Below, piece after piece: positions 25,510-33,594 of a stretch of 35,094 nt of DNA. Source of the DNA: Flavipsychrobacter sp. (GTDB lineage Bacteria > Bacteroidota > Bacteroidia > Chitinophagales > Chitinophagaceae); contig JAJNBJ010000031.1 in the NCBI GenBank assembly GCA_021155965.1, forward strand, positions 1 through 35,094, given 5' to 3'. Position 1 is the stretch's first letter. Every line of letters starts with the position of its first letter. The position numbers were made by a program, and so were the translations under genes. Below the pieces are notes generated by a model. The model did no database searches. It had not been told where the DNA came from and saw only the letters and a program-made list of their open reading frames with translations.

Positions 25510-25884
25510 TCACTTCTTTTTGACCTTAGTTGTGGCTTTGGGTTTCAGTGAACTTGCATACGTGTAACTTATATCGAAATACTTCTTCAGCTCAGCAGTC
25601 TTCTTCAACAGTTTATCCGGAACTACAACATACTCTTTTTGCACAATACCATGCTGCTCCGCCAGCTTGGTTTTGTACTTAGCTATGAACTTTTCTCTTT
25701 CATCTTCAGGTAGCCGCAAACCCACAAACTCATCCTTGGAAAAATAGCTATACATATTCCCATTCACGGATGTATAGGGCATGGTAGCTCCTTTGCGCTC
25801 CACATCAGGATGGCTTGCAACTAATTTGTCGTATAGTACCACTTTTTCTTCCCATGCAGTTTTTGATTTTTCCACTAATAACAA
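25510..25884 (-). CDS. TfoX/YjbR-like small protein
   Basis: A protein of up to 124 residues. MPYTSVNGNMYSYFSKDEFV and LRLPEDEREKFIAKY look like the TfoX N-terminal or YjbR-type fold, often seen as stand-alone proteins in Bacteroidota. The C-terminus is Lys-rich (KPKATTKVKKK). Function is unknown. The start is uncertain: no upstream in-frame ATG exists before a stop, so translation would start at TTG 25884 or GTG 25875. An internal ATG would cut into the conserved region. It converges with the ketosynthase gene, seven bases apart. Confidence 0.65.
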   Translation of the reverse strand: MLLVEKSKTAWEEKVVLYDKLVASHPDVERKGATMPYTSVNGNMYSYFSKDEFVGLRLPEDEREKFIAKYKTKLAEQHGIVQKEYVVVPDKLLKKTAELKKYFDISYTYASSLKPKATTKVKKK

Positions 25885-25934
25885 TATTTCAGGTAATTTG
25901 TAAAAATAAATTAAAGCAATTTATCTACAAAGTA

Positions 25935-26642
25935 TCATTTGTAGGTAGAAATAGCAGCCATTTTATTTACATCTGTGATCCATATCTTTCTGCCTTTTGT
26001 TTCAATAAGCTGTTCGTCTTTGAAATCCCGGAGTATTCTTACCACGTTTTCCCTGGTAGTTCCTACCATGCTTGAAATATCATCCCTCGACAAGTTGATA
26101 CTAATAGGCTGCCCCTCTTTTACGTTTTTTTTATACTTTTCTCTCAAAACAATAAGGGCAATAGCTAAACGCTCCCTTACTGAACGCTGCGCCAGCACAC
26201 TGATATTATTAGCCAATACCCCAAATTCATGACTTAATGTTTTCAAAAGCATTTTTGATAAACCGGGAGACTGGTCAAGAGCATTCAAAAAATCCTCTTT
26301 CGGAATAAAACAAATCATGCTTTCTTCAAGAGCTGCGGCAGAATCGGGATAACGTTCAGCGGAAAGTAGCGCATGATAACCTATCAGTTCACCAATATTT
26401 GCTACATAAAATATCTTTTCCTTACCAAAATTATCCACTTTGTATTTCTTGACCATCCCGCTTTTTATGTAAAATATCCCATTAGGTTCAGCCTTTTCTC
26501 TGAATATGACCTCACCTCTAGCATACTTTTCTTCCACAGAATGTCTGAAAAGATTTTCATAATCTCCGGATTTAATATCAGTAAGTATAGACCGGGAATT
26601 ATAATCCCATTTATCAATCGGAAAAATACCTGTTAAACTCAT
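25935..26642 (-). CDS. Crp/Fnr family transcriptional regulator
   Basis: A 235-residue regulator with an N-terminal cyclic-nucleotide-type sensory beta-barrel (about 25-130; FREKAEPNGIFYIKSGMVKKY), a dimer helix (about 130-165) and a C-terminal winged helix. The recognition helix is TTRENVVRILRDF (195-207). Its Arg197, Glu198 and Arg202 align with the CRP base-reading residues. Only one Cys (Cys111) is present, so an FNR-type iron-sulfur sensor is ruled out; the cAMP-site residues are not clearly conserved. It is divergent from the methyltransferase-SulP genes, with palindromes in between, so self-regulation and control of the transporter are likely. Confidence 0.9.
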   Translation of the reverse strand: MSLTGIFPIDKWDYNSRSILTDIKSGDYENLFRHSVEEKYARGEVIFREKAEPNGIFYIKSGMVKKYKVDNFGKEKIFYVANIGELIGYHALLSAERYPDSAAALEESMICFIPKEDFLNALDQSPGLSKMLLKTLSHEFGVLANNISVLAQRSVRERLAIALIVLREKYKKNVKEGQPISINLSRDDISSMVGTTRENVVRILRDFKDEQLIETKGRKIWITDVNKMAAISTYK

Positions 26643-26655
26643 CGATCAAAATCAA
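26642..26655. promoter_or_regulatory. Crp/Fnr-type palindrome A
   Basis: TCGAT-CAAA-ATCAA fits the FNR-type consensus TTGAT-N4-ATCAA at 9 of 10 positions. It touches the regulator's own start codon, where binding would block its expression. Confidence 0.45.
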
Positions 26656-26666
26656 GATCTTAAAAA

Positions 26667-26680
26667 GTGATTTTTATCAT
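26667..26680. promoter_or_regulatory. Crp/Fnr-type palindrome B
   Basis: GTGAT-TTTT-ATCAT fits TTGAT-N4-ATCAA at 8 of 10 positions, with a perfect TGAT/ATCA core. Its centre is 25 bases from that of palindrome A and about 85 bases before the methyltransferase ATG. Confidence 0.45.
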
Positions 26681-26758
26681 TTTTTTATGTGATAAAATAT
26701 ACCGCGCCGGGGCAACATGGTAAGTAATTTCGCGTAACGAATTCAAATATAAAAAAAC

Positions 26759-27358
26759 ATGAGTAAAGATACGCTATCACTACCCATAGACATTTTTGAA
26801 AACGACATTGCTTTTAATGAAATATATCCGTTAAAAGTTAGAATTTTAGCGAACCGGCACTGGACGCCCATACACATTACGAAAATTGCTGTTGATTTTT
26901 TAGGCAGCAATGGAGGTAAAGTATTAGATATAGGAAGCGGTGTGGGAAAATTTTGCCTTGCGGGCGCCTATTTCTCCCCCAATATTGAGTTTACAGGTGT
27001 GGAACAAAGGCAATACCTCGTGGAGCATGCGCTAAGGGCACAAAGGACGCTTGGCCTGCAGAATGTGTCTTTTATACACGGAAATTTCACACAATTGAAT
27101 TTAAGAGACTACGATCATTTTTATTTTTTCAACTCTTTCTACGAAAATATTGATGATTTGGACAGAATAGACCAAAAAATTGAATATTCGGAGGCGCTTT
27201 TTGAATATTATGTAAGGTATTTATATATGGCTCTTCAGCAGATGCCCAAAGGAACAAAAGTAGCCACCTTTCATGCATTTCATGGGGAGATACCCATTGG
27301 TTATGATTTGGTCGGATCGCATCACAATGGTGATTTGAATTTTTGGATAAAGAATTGA
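26759..27358 (+). CDS. Class I SAM-dependent methyltransferase, RNA- or small-molecule type
   Basis: A 199-residue methyltransferase. Motif I is KVLDIGSGVGKFCLAGA (54-70), motif II is FTGVEQR, and NVSFIHGNF marks motif III. The FFNSFYEN stretch stands where motif IV is expected. The N-terminus has NRHWTPIHITKIAVDFL, which is unusual for the common families. The substrate is unknown. It is the first gene of a probable two-gene unit with sulP (51 bases apart), facing the Crp/Fnr regulator. Confidence 0.82.
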   Translation: MSKDTLSLPIDIFENDIAFNEIYPLKVRILANRHWTPIHITKIAVDFLGSNGGKVLDIGSGVGKFCLAGAYFSPNIEFTGVEQRQYLVEHALRAQRTLGLQNVSFIHGNFTQLNLRDYDHFYFFNSFYENIDDLDRIDQKIEYSEALFEYYVRYLYMALQQMPKGTKVATFHAFHGEIPIGYDLVGSHHNGDLNFWIKN

Positions 27359-27409
27359 TTTCTTTTAACAAACCAAATTGATAATGCAGTAAAATTAACG
27401 AGTCGCCCA

Positions 27410-29050
27410 ATGATATTCAGGCCCAAAATAATAGATACCTTAAAAAATTACAGCAAACCGCTTTTTATTAAAGATCTCATTGCCGGAATTATTGTAGGCA
27501 TCGTGGCATTGCCCCTGGCTATCGCGTTTGCGATCGCCTCAGGCGTTTCACCCGAGAAAGGATTATTTACGGCTATTATTGCAGGGTTTACTATATCAGC
27601 TTTGGGTGGCAGCCGTGTACAGATCGGCGGGCCCACTGGGGCATTTATAGTTATTGTTTACGGTATTGTTCAGCAATATGGGGTGAGCGGCCTTATCATC
27701 GCCACATTTATGGCGGGTGTCCTGCTGATACTTATGGGTGTGGTAAAACTAGGCAGCGCGATACAATATATCCCCTACCCGCTCATCGTAGGTTTTACAA
27801 CCGGAATAGCCGTTATCATTTTTTCCTCTCAGATGAAGGACCTCTTTAGCCTGGAAATGGGCAGTGTGCCTGCAGACTTTATTGATAAATGGAAAGAATA
27901 TGGCCACAATTTTTCTTCGGTCAGTTTTCCCGCACTGGCCATCGGCTTGTCTACCCTACTCATTGTATTTCTCTGGCCAAAAGTAACGCACAAGATTCCG
28001 GGTTCATTAGTAGCAATACTAGTCACCACCGTAGCTGTTTATTTTTCAGATATGCCGGTAGAGACCATTGGAAGCCGTTTTGGATCTATACCTTCCACCC
28101 TTCCTAAACCAGCTATTCCTGGCTTAAACTTTGAAATCATTAAAGAACTGATCATGCCCGCAGTTACTATTGCACTTCTCGGGAGTATTGAATCTTTACT
28201 ATGCGCGGTTGTAGCAGACGGGATGACTGGCGGCAGCCACAGGCCGAATACCGAACTGGTAGCACAGGGCATAGCGAATATTGCGTCAGCTCTCTTTGGA
28301 GGCATTCCGGCAACCGGCGCGATCGCCCGTACAGCAACCAATATAAAAAATGGCGGAAAGACTCCAATTGCAGGGATAATTCACGCCGCCACTTTACTCC
28401 TCATTATGCTATTTGTGGGCAAATTAGCAGCACTTATTCCGATGGCAACTCTTGCCGGAATCCTGATTGTTGTAGCCTACAATATGAGCGAATGGGAAAA
28501 TTTTCTGTCTGTTTTTAAAGGTCCTAAAAGTGATACGATTGTTTTGCTATGCACGTTCCTGCTAACTGTATTCATTGACCTGACCGTAGCCATCGAAATT
28601 GGGATCGTTTTAGCTGCATTCCTGTTCATACAAAAAATGATGAAGTCAAGTTCGGTAACGCAGGTTTCGCACACTGACGCAACAGACGGTGACACCCAAC
28701 TAAAAAAAATGCTACCTGAAGGAGTAGATGTTTTTGAAATAAACGGGCCACTATTTTTTGGCGCTGCCTATAAATTCAAAGAAGCAATGAAGGTAGTGGA
28801 AAAACCCGCCAGGGCACTTATTGTACGCATGAAAAACGTACCTGTTATTGACGCAACAGGCATTCAGATCTTAAAAGAAGTAAATAAAGAACTTAAAAAG
28901 AAAGGAACGAAGCTTATTCTTTCAGAAGTAAAAAATAACCAGGTGCTGAATGAATTGACCAAAGCACGCCTGTCTTTTCAAATAGGGAAAGCAAATATCA
29001 CAGATACTTTTGAAAAAGCCATCGAACGTAGCGTGGATATACTCAAGTGA
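27410..29050 (+). CDS. SulP family anion transporter with STAS domain
   Basis: A 546-residue inner-membrane transporter of the SLC26/SulP family. The membrane part (about 15-430) shows the family signatures GIVALPLAIAFAIASGV, GGPTGAFIVIVYG and ATGAIARTATNIKNGGKTPI, fitting the 14-helix fold. A cytoplasmic STAS domain follows (about 440-546, VPVIDATGIQILKE). SulP members carry sulfate, bicarbonate or other anions; sequence does not show which. Its gene pairing with a Crp/Fnr regulator suggests expression tied to a metabolic signal. It converges closely (14 bases) with the M20 gene. Confidence 0.92.
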   Translation: MIFRPKIIDTLKNYSKPLFIKDLIAGIIVGIVALPLAIAFAIASGVSPEKGLFTAIIAGFTISALGGSRVQIGGPTGAFIVIVYGIVQQYGVSGLIIATFMAGVLLILMGVVKLGSAIQYIPYPLIVGFTTGIAVIIFSSQMKDLFSLEMGSVPADFIDKWKEYGHNFSSVSFPALAIGLSTLLIVFLWPKVTHKIPGSLVAILVTTVAVYFSDMPVETIGSRFGSIPSTLPKPAIPGLNFEIIKELIMPAVTIALLGSIESLLCAVVADGMTGGSHRPNTELVAQGIANIASALFGGIPATGAIARTATNIKNGGKTPIAGIIHAATLLLIMLFVGKLAALIPMATLAGILIVVAYNMSEWENFLSVFKGPKSDTIVLLCTFLLTVFIDLTVAIEIGIVLAAFLFIQKMMKSSSVTQVSHTDATDGDTQLKKMLPEGVDVFEINGPLFFGAAYKFKEAMKVVEKPARALIVRMKNVPVIDATGIQILKEVNKELKKKGTKLILSEVKNNQVLNELTKARLSFQIGKANITDTFEKAIERSVDILK

Positions 29051-29064
29051 TCTACAAAGCCAGA

Positions 29065-30255
29065 TTAAGGGTTTGCAGCCAACCCCTGCACGGCACACCA
29101 TGCCATCATTCCCATACCGGTTTTCAGTGCCTCTTCATCTATATTGAAATGTGCATTGTGTACCGGCGTAGTGAACTCTGTGCCATTCCTGTTTGTACCC
29201 AACCGGAAGAAGCATCCCGGCACATGGTGTGTATAAAAGCTGAAATCCTCCGCCCCCATACGCATGATTAGCTCATGCACATTTTTATCTCCTGCATAAG
29301 CTTTGCCCCAGCTTTGTGCTTTCGCGGTCAGTTCAGGATTGTTGAATAATGATGGGTAACCCACAGGTATCTCTATATCCACCTTTGCTCCATAAGCTGC
29401 ACAGGTTTGTTCCGTAAAGTCTTTTATCCATTTGTGCGCCTCATAACGCCATTGCTCATCAACTGTGCGGAAGGTACCCAATATCTCTACTTTATCTGGT
29501 ATCACGTTGGTAGCAAAGCCTCCGGCTATCTTGCCAAATGTAAGCACCGAGGGTATCAATGGGTCTGCTTTGCGGGCTACTACCTGCTGCAGACCAGTTA
29601 TGAGCAATGCTGCAATAGATATCGGGTCAATGGTCTCTTGAGGCAATGCAGCATGTCCTCCCCTGCCGTGTATGGTAATGTATATTTCATCAGCGCTTGC
29701 CATATACTGCCCTGCTTTGAAACCTATCTGCCCCGCAGGCAGATACGGGAACACATGTAATGCGAAAATTGCATCAGGCTTCGGATTTTCAAGAGCACCG
29801 TCTTTTATCATCAGGCTTGCACCACCGGGATGCTTCTCCTCTCCCGGCTGAAAGATCAGTTTCACAGTTCCTTCCAGTTCGCCTTTTAGATCATTAAGGA
29901 TATGAGCAGCACCTAACAAACAGCTGGTATGCACATCATGTCCGCAAGCGTGCATCACCCCCACATTTTTTGAACAATAAGGCACATCATTTTTCTCTTC
30001 AATCGGCAAGGCATCCATATCTGCACGCAATGCAATACACCTTTTACCGGGGTTCTTACCTTCTATCAGTGCAACTAGACCTGTGCCCGCCACACCTGTT
30101 TTATTCGGTATACCCAATACCGCAAGTTTTTCAGCAACAAATTTTGCAGTATTATATTCCTGAAAAGAGAGCTCCGGGTTGGCATGCAAATGATGGCGGA
30201 TAGCTTGTACCTCAGAAAAATACTGGTCTGCTTTTGCTTTGATCTGGTCGAGCAT
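29065..30255 (-). CDS. M20 family metallopeptidase / amidohydrolase
   Basis: An M20D-type enzyme of about 396 residues that hydrolyses an N-acyl amino acid or similar amide with two metal ions. Metal and catalytic motifs are LRADMDALPIEE, MHACGHDVHT, FQPGEEKHPGG and the late MGAEDFSFYTHHVPG. A dimerisation domain sits in between (ADEIYITIHGRGGHAALPQE). No signal peptide is seen, so it is likely cytoplasmic. I chose ATG 30255 over GTG 30261. Relatives include IAA-amino acid hydrolases, hippuricases and N-acetyl-diaminopimelate deacetylases; the substrate is open. Confidence 0.92.
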   Translation of the reverse strand: MLDQIKAKADQYFSEVQAIRHHLHANPELSFQEYNTAKFVAEKLAVLGIPNKTGVAGTGLVALIEGKNPGKRCIALRADMDALPIEEKNDVPYCSKNVGVMHACGHDVHTSCLLGAAHILNDLKGELEGTVKLIFQPGEEKHPGGASLMIKDGALENPKPDAIFALHVFPYLPAGQIGFKAGQYMASADEIYITIHGRGGHAALPQETIDPISIAALLITGLQQVVARKADPLIPSVLTFGKIAGGFATNVIPDKVEILGTFRTVDEQWRYEAHKWIKDFTEQTCAAYGAKVDIEIPVGYPSLFNNPELTAKAQSWGKAYAGDKNVHELIMRMGAEDFSFYTHHVPGCFFRLGTNRNGTEFTTPVHNAHFNIDEEALKTGMGMMAWCAVQGLAANP

Positions 30256-30309
30256 TATCACTAATTATTGGGATAAATTTACAGCAAAGTACGCAAAGCA
30301 CAACCCATC

Positions 30310-30330
30310 GACTTATGACGTATGATTAAA
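30310..30330. repeat. Degenerate heptamer repeat, three units
   Basis: The units GACTTAT, GACGTAT and GATTAAA follow a 7-base period. They match the reverse complement of the array at 188-222 (GACTTAC, GACTTAT, GACTATC). It overlaps the last codons of the SPOR gene and the gap before the M20 gene. Confidence 0.5.
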
Positions 30331-30961
30331 ACGTACTGATGGTAATGATATCCGGCACTATCATGCTGGGATTATACACAGAGTTGGCTTCCTTGAACAT
30401 GCCAACAGCATCGCTGCGGTTGCGGTAATCCCCCACTTTCACCCTGAAACTTGGCGACATATAGGTAAGGTAGGTACGCACACCTGGGTACATGCGCATG
30501 AACTCAGTCTTTACCGCTATTGCTTTATCGCGGTCAGGCCCATTGTATATCTGCACCCTGAACCCCTTACCGGAATATACGGCACGCGCCTTGCGGTGTA
30601 CAGGTGGTGTCCACCCTGCGGCATGGCCCTTTTCTCCTGCCATAGGTTTTATAGCAGGATCCGGTTTTGAAGTCCCTGCTACATATGCGAGTGGCTTTGT
30701 TTTATCTGTTGGCTGAGATGTTGCTGAAGGTGGGGTGTATGGTACTGTAGATTGCACAGCTGTGGAAGTAGCCGAAACGCTTGCCTTAGCTATTTTTTTA
30801 CTTTTTGCAACAGCCGCTGAGGCCATTGCCTGCTCTATGCTATGGGGTTTCTTGACCAGCACAGACAGGCGTGGGTCTGCATGCAATGTTGTCTGTGCTT
30901 TTACCTGTATAGTAAAGAATAATAACCCACTAACCCCCGATATGTATATCACGCTCCTCAT
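30326..30961 (-). CDS. SPOR domain-containing exported protein
   Basis: A 211-residue exported protein with a signal peptide (MRSVIYISGVSGLLFFTIQVKAQ), an Ala/Ser/Pro/Thr-rich linker (about 40-128) and a C-terminal SPOR domain (about 130-211: GKGFRVQIYNGPDRDKAIAV, YLTYMSPSFRVKVGDYRNR). SPOR domains bind peptidoglycan glycans that lack stem peptides, often at division sites. Its ATG overlaps the deoC stop (ATGA), so it is translationally coupled to deoC, an unexpected pairing of nucleoside catabolism and envelope function. Confidence 0.9.
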   Translation of the reverse strand: MRSVIYISGVSGLLFFTIQVKAQTTLHADPRLSVLVKKPHSIEQAMASAAVAKSKKIAKASVSATSTAVQSTVPYTPPSATSQPTDKTKPLAYVAGTSKPDPAIKPMAGEKGHAAGWTPPVHRKARAVYSGKGFRVQIYNGPDRDKAIAVKTEFMRMYPGVRTYLTYMSPSFRVKVGDYRNRSDAVGMFKEANSVYNPSMIVPDIITISTF

Positions 30962-31620
30962 ACTGCTTCCCTGCTCTCTTTCATTATTTGCATACTGGCA
31001 GATGTACCCAACCTTGTTGCACCTGCCTCTATTAATTCCTTAGCAAAATTATATGTCCTTATTCCACCCGAAGCCTTGATGCCTATACGCTGCGGTAAGT
31101 GTGAGCGCATCAGTTTCACAGCCTCTACCGTAACTCCCTTATCTGCAAAACCCGTAGACGTTTTCATATAATCTATTTCATGCTTGCCATACAATGCGCA
31201 GCAGGCAAGCAGCTCATTTGCTGTCAATATACCACTTTCTACGATCACTTTTATCACTTTTCGTGCTGCATATATTGGTTTCAGGCAGGCAACTATCTCT
31301 TCGTCCAGGTGTTTCCAGTCGCCGCTCTTTATTGCCCCAAGGTCTATCACCATGTCCACCTCATCTGCACCGGAGTGTAAAGCTGCGTCTATCTCCTTTA
31401 CTTTTGTTTCTATGGAGCCAAAACCAAGCGGAAAACCAACAACCGTAGAAACTTTCACACCCGACCCATCCAGCAGCTTTTTAGCGGCCTGAACATACTT
31501 CGGGGGCACACAAACACCTACAAATCCTTCTTCCGATGCCTCCAGGCATATCCTGTCTACTTCCGCTATGGTTGTAGCTTGCTTTAATATAGTGTGCTCT
31601 ATATATGGTGCGAGATTCAA
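30958..31620 (-). CDS. deoC: Deoxyribose-phosphate aldolase
   Basis: A 220-residue class I aldolase that cleaves 2-deoxyribose-5-phosphate to glyceraldehyde-3-phosphate and acetaldehyde in deoxynucleoside breakdown. The N-terminal YIEHTILKQATT, Asp89 in DEVDMVIDLGA, Schiff-base Lys153 in YMKTSTGF and Lys182 in GIKASGGIRT are all present. The length is normal. The start codon is TTG 31620, giving the usual family N-terminus; no in-frame ATG lies upstream before a stop. A -7 box (TAATTTTG) lies at 31654-31647. Confidence 0.94.
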   Translation of the reverse strand: MNLAPYIEHTILKQATTIAEVDRICLEASEEGFVGVCVPPKYVQAAKKLLDGSGVKVSTVVGFPLGFGSIETKVKEIDAALHSGADEVDMVIDLGAIKSGDWKHLDEEIVACLKPIYAARKVIKVIVESGILTANELLACCALYGKHEIDYMKTSTGFADKGVTVEAVKLMRSHLPQRIGIKASGGIRTYNFAKELIEAGATRLGTSASMQIMKESREAV

Positions 31621-31646
31621 GGATGGTGATTTTTTTATTAAGAATA

Positions 31647-31654
31647 CAAAATTA
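31647..31654 (-). promoter_or_regulatory. -7 promoter box TAATTTTG of deoC
   Basis: Exact TAnnTTTG on the minus strand, 26 bases before the TTG start of deoC. No -33 box at standard spacing. The surrounding 31621-31744 gap is AT-rich, and I see no clear terminator for the upstream isocitrate dehydrogenase gene in it. Confidence 0.45.
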
Positions 31655-31744
31655 ACGGTAAATTATTCAATATTATTATTTTAAATCTAAAAATAAAGAT
31701 AATTATCGTTCTACTATGTATACTTCCACCATTTCTCTAAAAAC

Positions 31745-33016
31745 CTACGCAAAGTTCTTTATAATTTCATGGGCAAACTCACTGGTTTTCAATAAAGTAG
31801 CATCATGCATCAAATTATAAAAATCTATGGTCACCCGTTTGCGCATGATCGTGGTAGACAAAGCTTCTTCAATGCAATCTGCGGCTTCGTTCCAGCCCAT
31901 ATAATCCAGCATCATCACCCCGCTAAGCAGCAATGACGATGGGTTCATGGTATCTGTGTTAGCAAACTTAGGCGCTGTGCCATGGGTTGCCTCAAATACC
32001 GCATGCCCTGTGAGGTAGTTGATATTAGCTCCCGGAGCTATACCTATACCTCCAACAGAAGCAGCCGCCGCATCTGATATATAGTCACCATTAAGATTAA
32101 GCGTAGCCACCACCGAATAATCTTTCGGAGATATCAATATCTGCTGCAGGAAGTTATCTGCAATTACATCTTTTATTATGAGCTTGCCTAATGCCTCTTC
32201 CTTCTTCAGCCTTGCATTTGCCGCATCTTCGCCCTGTGTTTTTCTTGCTTTTTCCCACTGGCCCCAGGTATATACTTTATCGCCAAATTCACGCTCCGCC
32301 AGCTCATAAGCCCATATTTTAAAGCCTCCCTCGGTGAACTTCATGATATTACCCTTGTGTACTATTGTTACTGAAGGCAACTTGTGTTTTAATGCATACT
32401 TGATAGCTGCCCTTACCAGCCGCTCGCTTCCATCTTTTGATACCGGCTTTATACCAAATGCAGAACTTTCCGGGAAACGTACTTTTTTGCTCACTCCCTG
32501 CTCGGTAAGGAAGTTCAGTAACTTGCCAGCTTCCTCGCTGCCAGATGCGAACTCTATACCGGCATAAATATCCTCAGTATTCTCCCGGAAGATCACCATG
32601 TTCACATTCTCGGGCGCTACTACCGGCGAAGGCACACCTTTGTACCATTTCACAGGACGTAGGCATACATATAAGTCCAGTTCCTGCCTCATCGCGACAT
32701 TCAGCGAACGGATACCACCACCCACAGGTGTGGTCAGCGGGCCTTTTATAGAAACCAGGTTTTCACGGGCTATATCCAGGGTAGCTGCAGGTAGCCATTC
32801 ACCTGTCTGGTTGAAGGCTTTTTCGCCGGCCAGTATCTCCTGCCAAACTATCTGGCGCTTGCCGCCATATACATGGGCTACAGCCGCATCGATCACCATT
32901 TTACTGGCACGCCACACATCGGGACCAATGCCATCGCCTTCAATAAATGGAACAATAGGATGATCAGGTACGTATAGACGGCCATTGTGGCCCATGGTTA
33001 TTTTGTGAGGCGTCAT
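31745..33016 (-). CDS. icd: NADP-dependent isocitrate dehydrogenase
   Basis: A 423-residue TCA-cycle enzyme converting isocitrate to 2-oxoglutarate, CO2 and NADPH, of the E. coli-like homodimeric type. Substrate-binding segments are [14 protein letters not shown] (22-35), [16 protein letters not shown] (92-107; Ser104 aligns with the phosphorylated Ser113 of E. coli) and [10 protein letters not shown]. The cofactor loop reads [13 protein letters not shown]. Its Lys is the NADP-type residue (Lys344 of E. coli), while the following Tyr is Phe. It is a single gene with its own promoter at 33040-33070. Confidence 0.96.
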   Translation of the reverse strand: MTPHKITMGHNGRLYVPDHPIVPFIEGDGIGPDVWRASKMVIDAAVAHVYGGKRQIVWQEILAGEKAFNQTGEWLPAATLDIARENLVSIKGPLTTPVGGGIRSLNVAMRQELDLYVCLRPVKWYKGVPSPVVAPENVNMVIFRENTEDIYAGIEFASGSEEAGKLLNFLTEQGVSKKVRFPESSAFGIKPVSKDGSERLVRAAIKYALKHKLPSVTIVHKGNIMKFTEGGFKIWAYELAEREFGDKVYTWGQWEKARKTQGEDAANARLKKEEALGKLIIKDVIADNFLQQILISPKDYSVVATLNLNGDYISDAAAASVGGIGIAPGANINYLTGHAVFEATHGTAPKFANTDTMNPSSLLLSGVMMLDYMGWNEAADCIEEALSTTIMRKRVTIDFYNLMHDATLLKTSEFAHEIIKNFA

Positions 33017-33032
33017 TTATTTTTTAGTATTT

Positions 33033-33072
33033 AAGGGCGCAAAGGTACGGGATGTAACGAAGGGCGCAAAGG
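33033..33072 (-). promoter_or_regulatory. icd promoter built on a 13-bp direct repeat
   Basis: AAGGGCGCAAAGG occurs at 33033-33045 and 33060-33072. On the minus strand the two copies supply the -33 TTTG (33070-33067) and the -7 TACCTTTG (33047-33040), 19 bases apart. The ATG follows 23 bases after the -7 box. Confidence 0.65.
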
Positions 33073-33156
33073 AAAACTGGTGCGATCATCAATTCCATTA
33101 CCGTAGTAATCATCATATTTAACAACCATGAATGCCATTCCCCATTACCATATATA

Positions 33157-33185
33157 AAAATGCCCTGCACGATGCAGGACATTTT
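33157..33185 (-). terminator. Rho-independent terminator of the DegT operon
   Basis: A hairpin with 13-base arms AAAATGCCCTGCA and TGCAGGACATTTT (one mismatch) around a CGA loop. On the minus strand it is followed by a T-rich run. It lies 36 bases after the stop of the small membrane protein gene. Confidence 0.85.
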
Positions 33186-33220
33186 CAAATTATCTCATTC
33201 TTGCCTACCGGCAGGTTCAA

Positions 33221-33592
33221 CTATTCTCCCATTTTGTCCATCCAATGCACCGGCAATTTTTTTTCCGGTTTGCTGTCTATCATGTAGCGCACTAATACAT
33301 AGCCTCCAAAACCAAAGGCTACAAGGGTAGCGGAATGCAGCGGATTGCTCAGTATCACATTTACAAGCATTTTAGATGCTTCTTCTCTTACTTTCTCATC
33401 GGGCGAAGAAAGCAAATTGAAATCAACAGCCTTCCTGCAAAAGCCAAAAACAACTACCATAGTACCTATCACAAAGCAGGAAAAATAGGCCACCACTGTA
33501 TAAATAGCCCAAGCCGTGGGGCTAAGCTCTTTTCGCTTTGCCCTAATGCTGTTATTCCACGCCAGTATTGCCAAAAAAAATAGTTGCAACAT
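33221..33592 (-). CDS. Small membrane protein, function unknown
   Basis: A 123-residue membrane protein with about three hydrophobic segments: LQLFFLAILAW (N-terminal), YTVVAYFSCFVIGTMVVVFG (about 31-50) and ATLVAFGFGGYVLVRYMI (about 88-105). A charged loop lies between the last two (SSPDEKVREEASKM), and the tail is charged. I do not recognise the family. It starts two bases after the stop of the DegT-type gene and ends before a terminator, so it shares that operon. Confidence 0.7.
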   Translation of the reverse strand: MLQLFFLAILAWNNSIRAKRKELSPTAWAIYTVVAYFSCFVIGTMVVVFGFCRKAVDFNLLSSPDEKVREEASKMLVNVILSNPLHSATLVAFGFGGYVLVRYMIDSKPEKKLPVHWMDKMGE

Positions 33593-33594
33593 GC

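Noticed and set aside
25510-25884. Dismissing the TfoX-like frame because it lacks an ATG
   Set aside because: I considered rejecting it, but the protein has conserved-looking TfoX/YjbR features, so I kept it with lower confidence.
29725-29745. Perfect inverted repeat TATCTGCC...GGCAGATA as a regulatory or REP-like site
   Set aside because: It lies inside the M20 coding region, is short, and its codons fit the protein (PYLPAGQIGF).
33031-33129. A 32-codon minus-strand frame upstream of icd
   Set aside because: It runs through the icd promoter, and its C-terminal PLRP repeats merely reflect the 13-bp direct repeat. No independent support.
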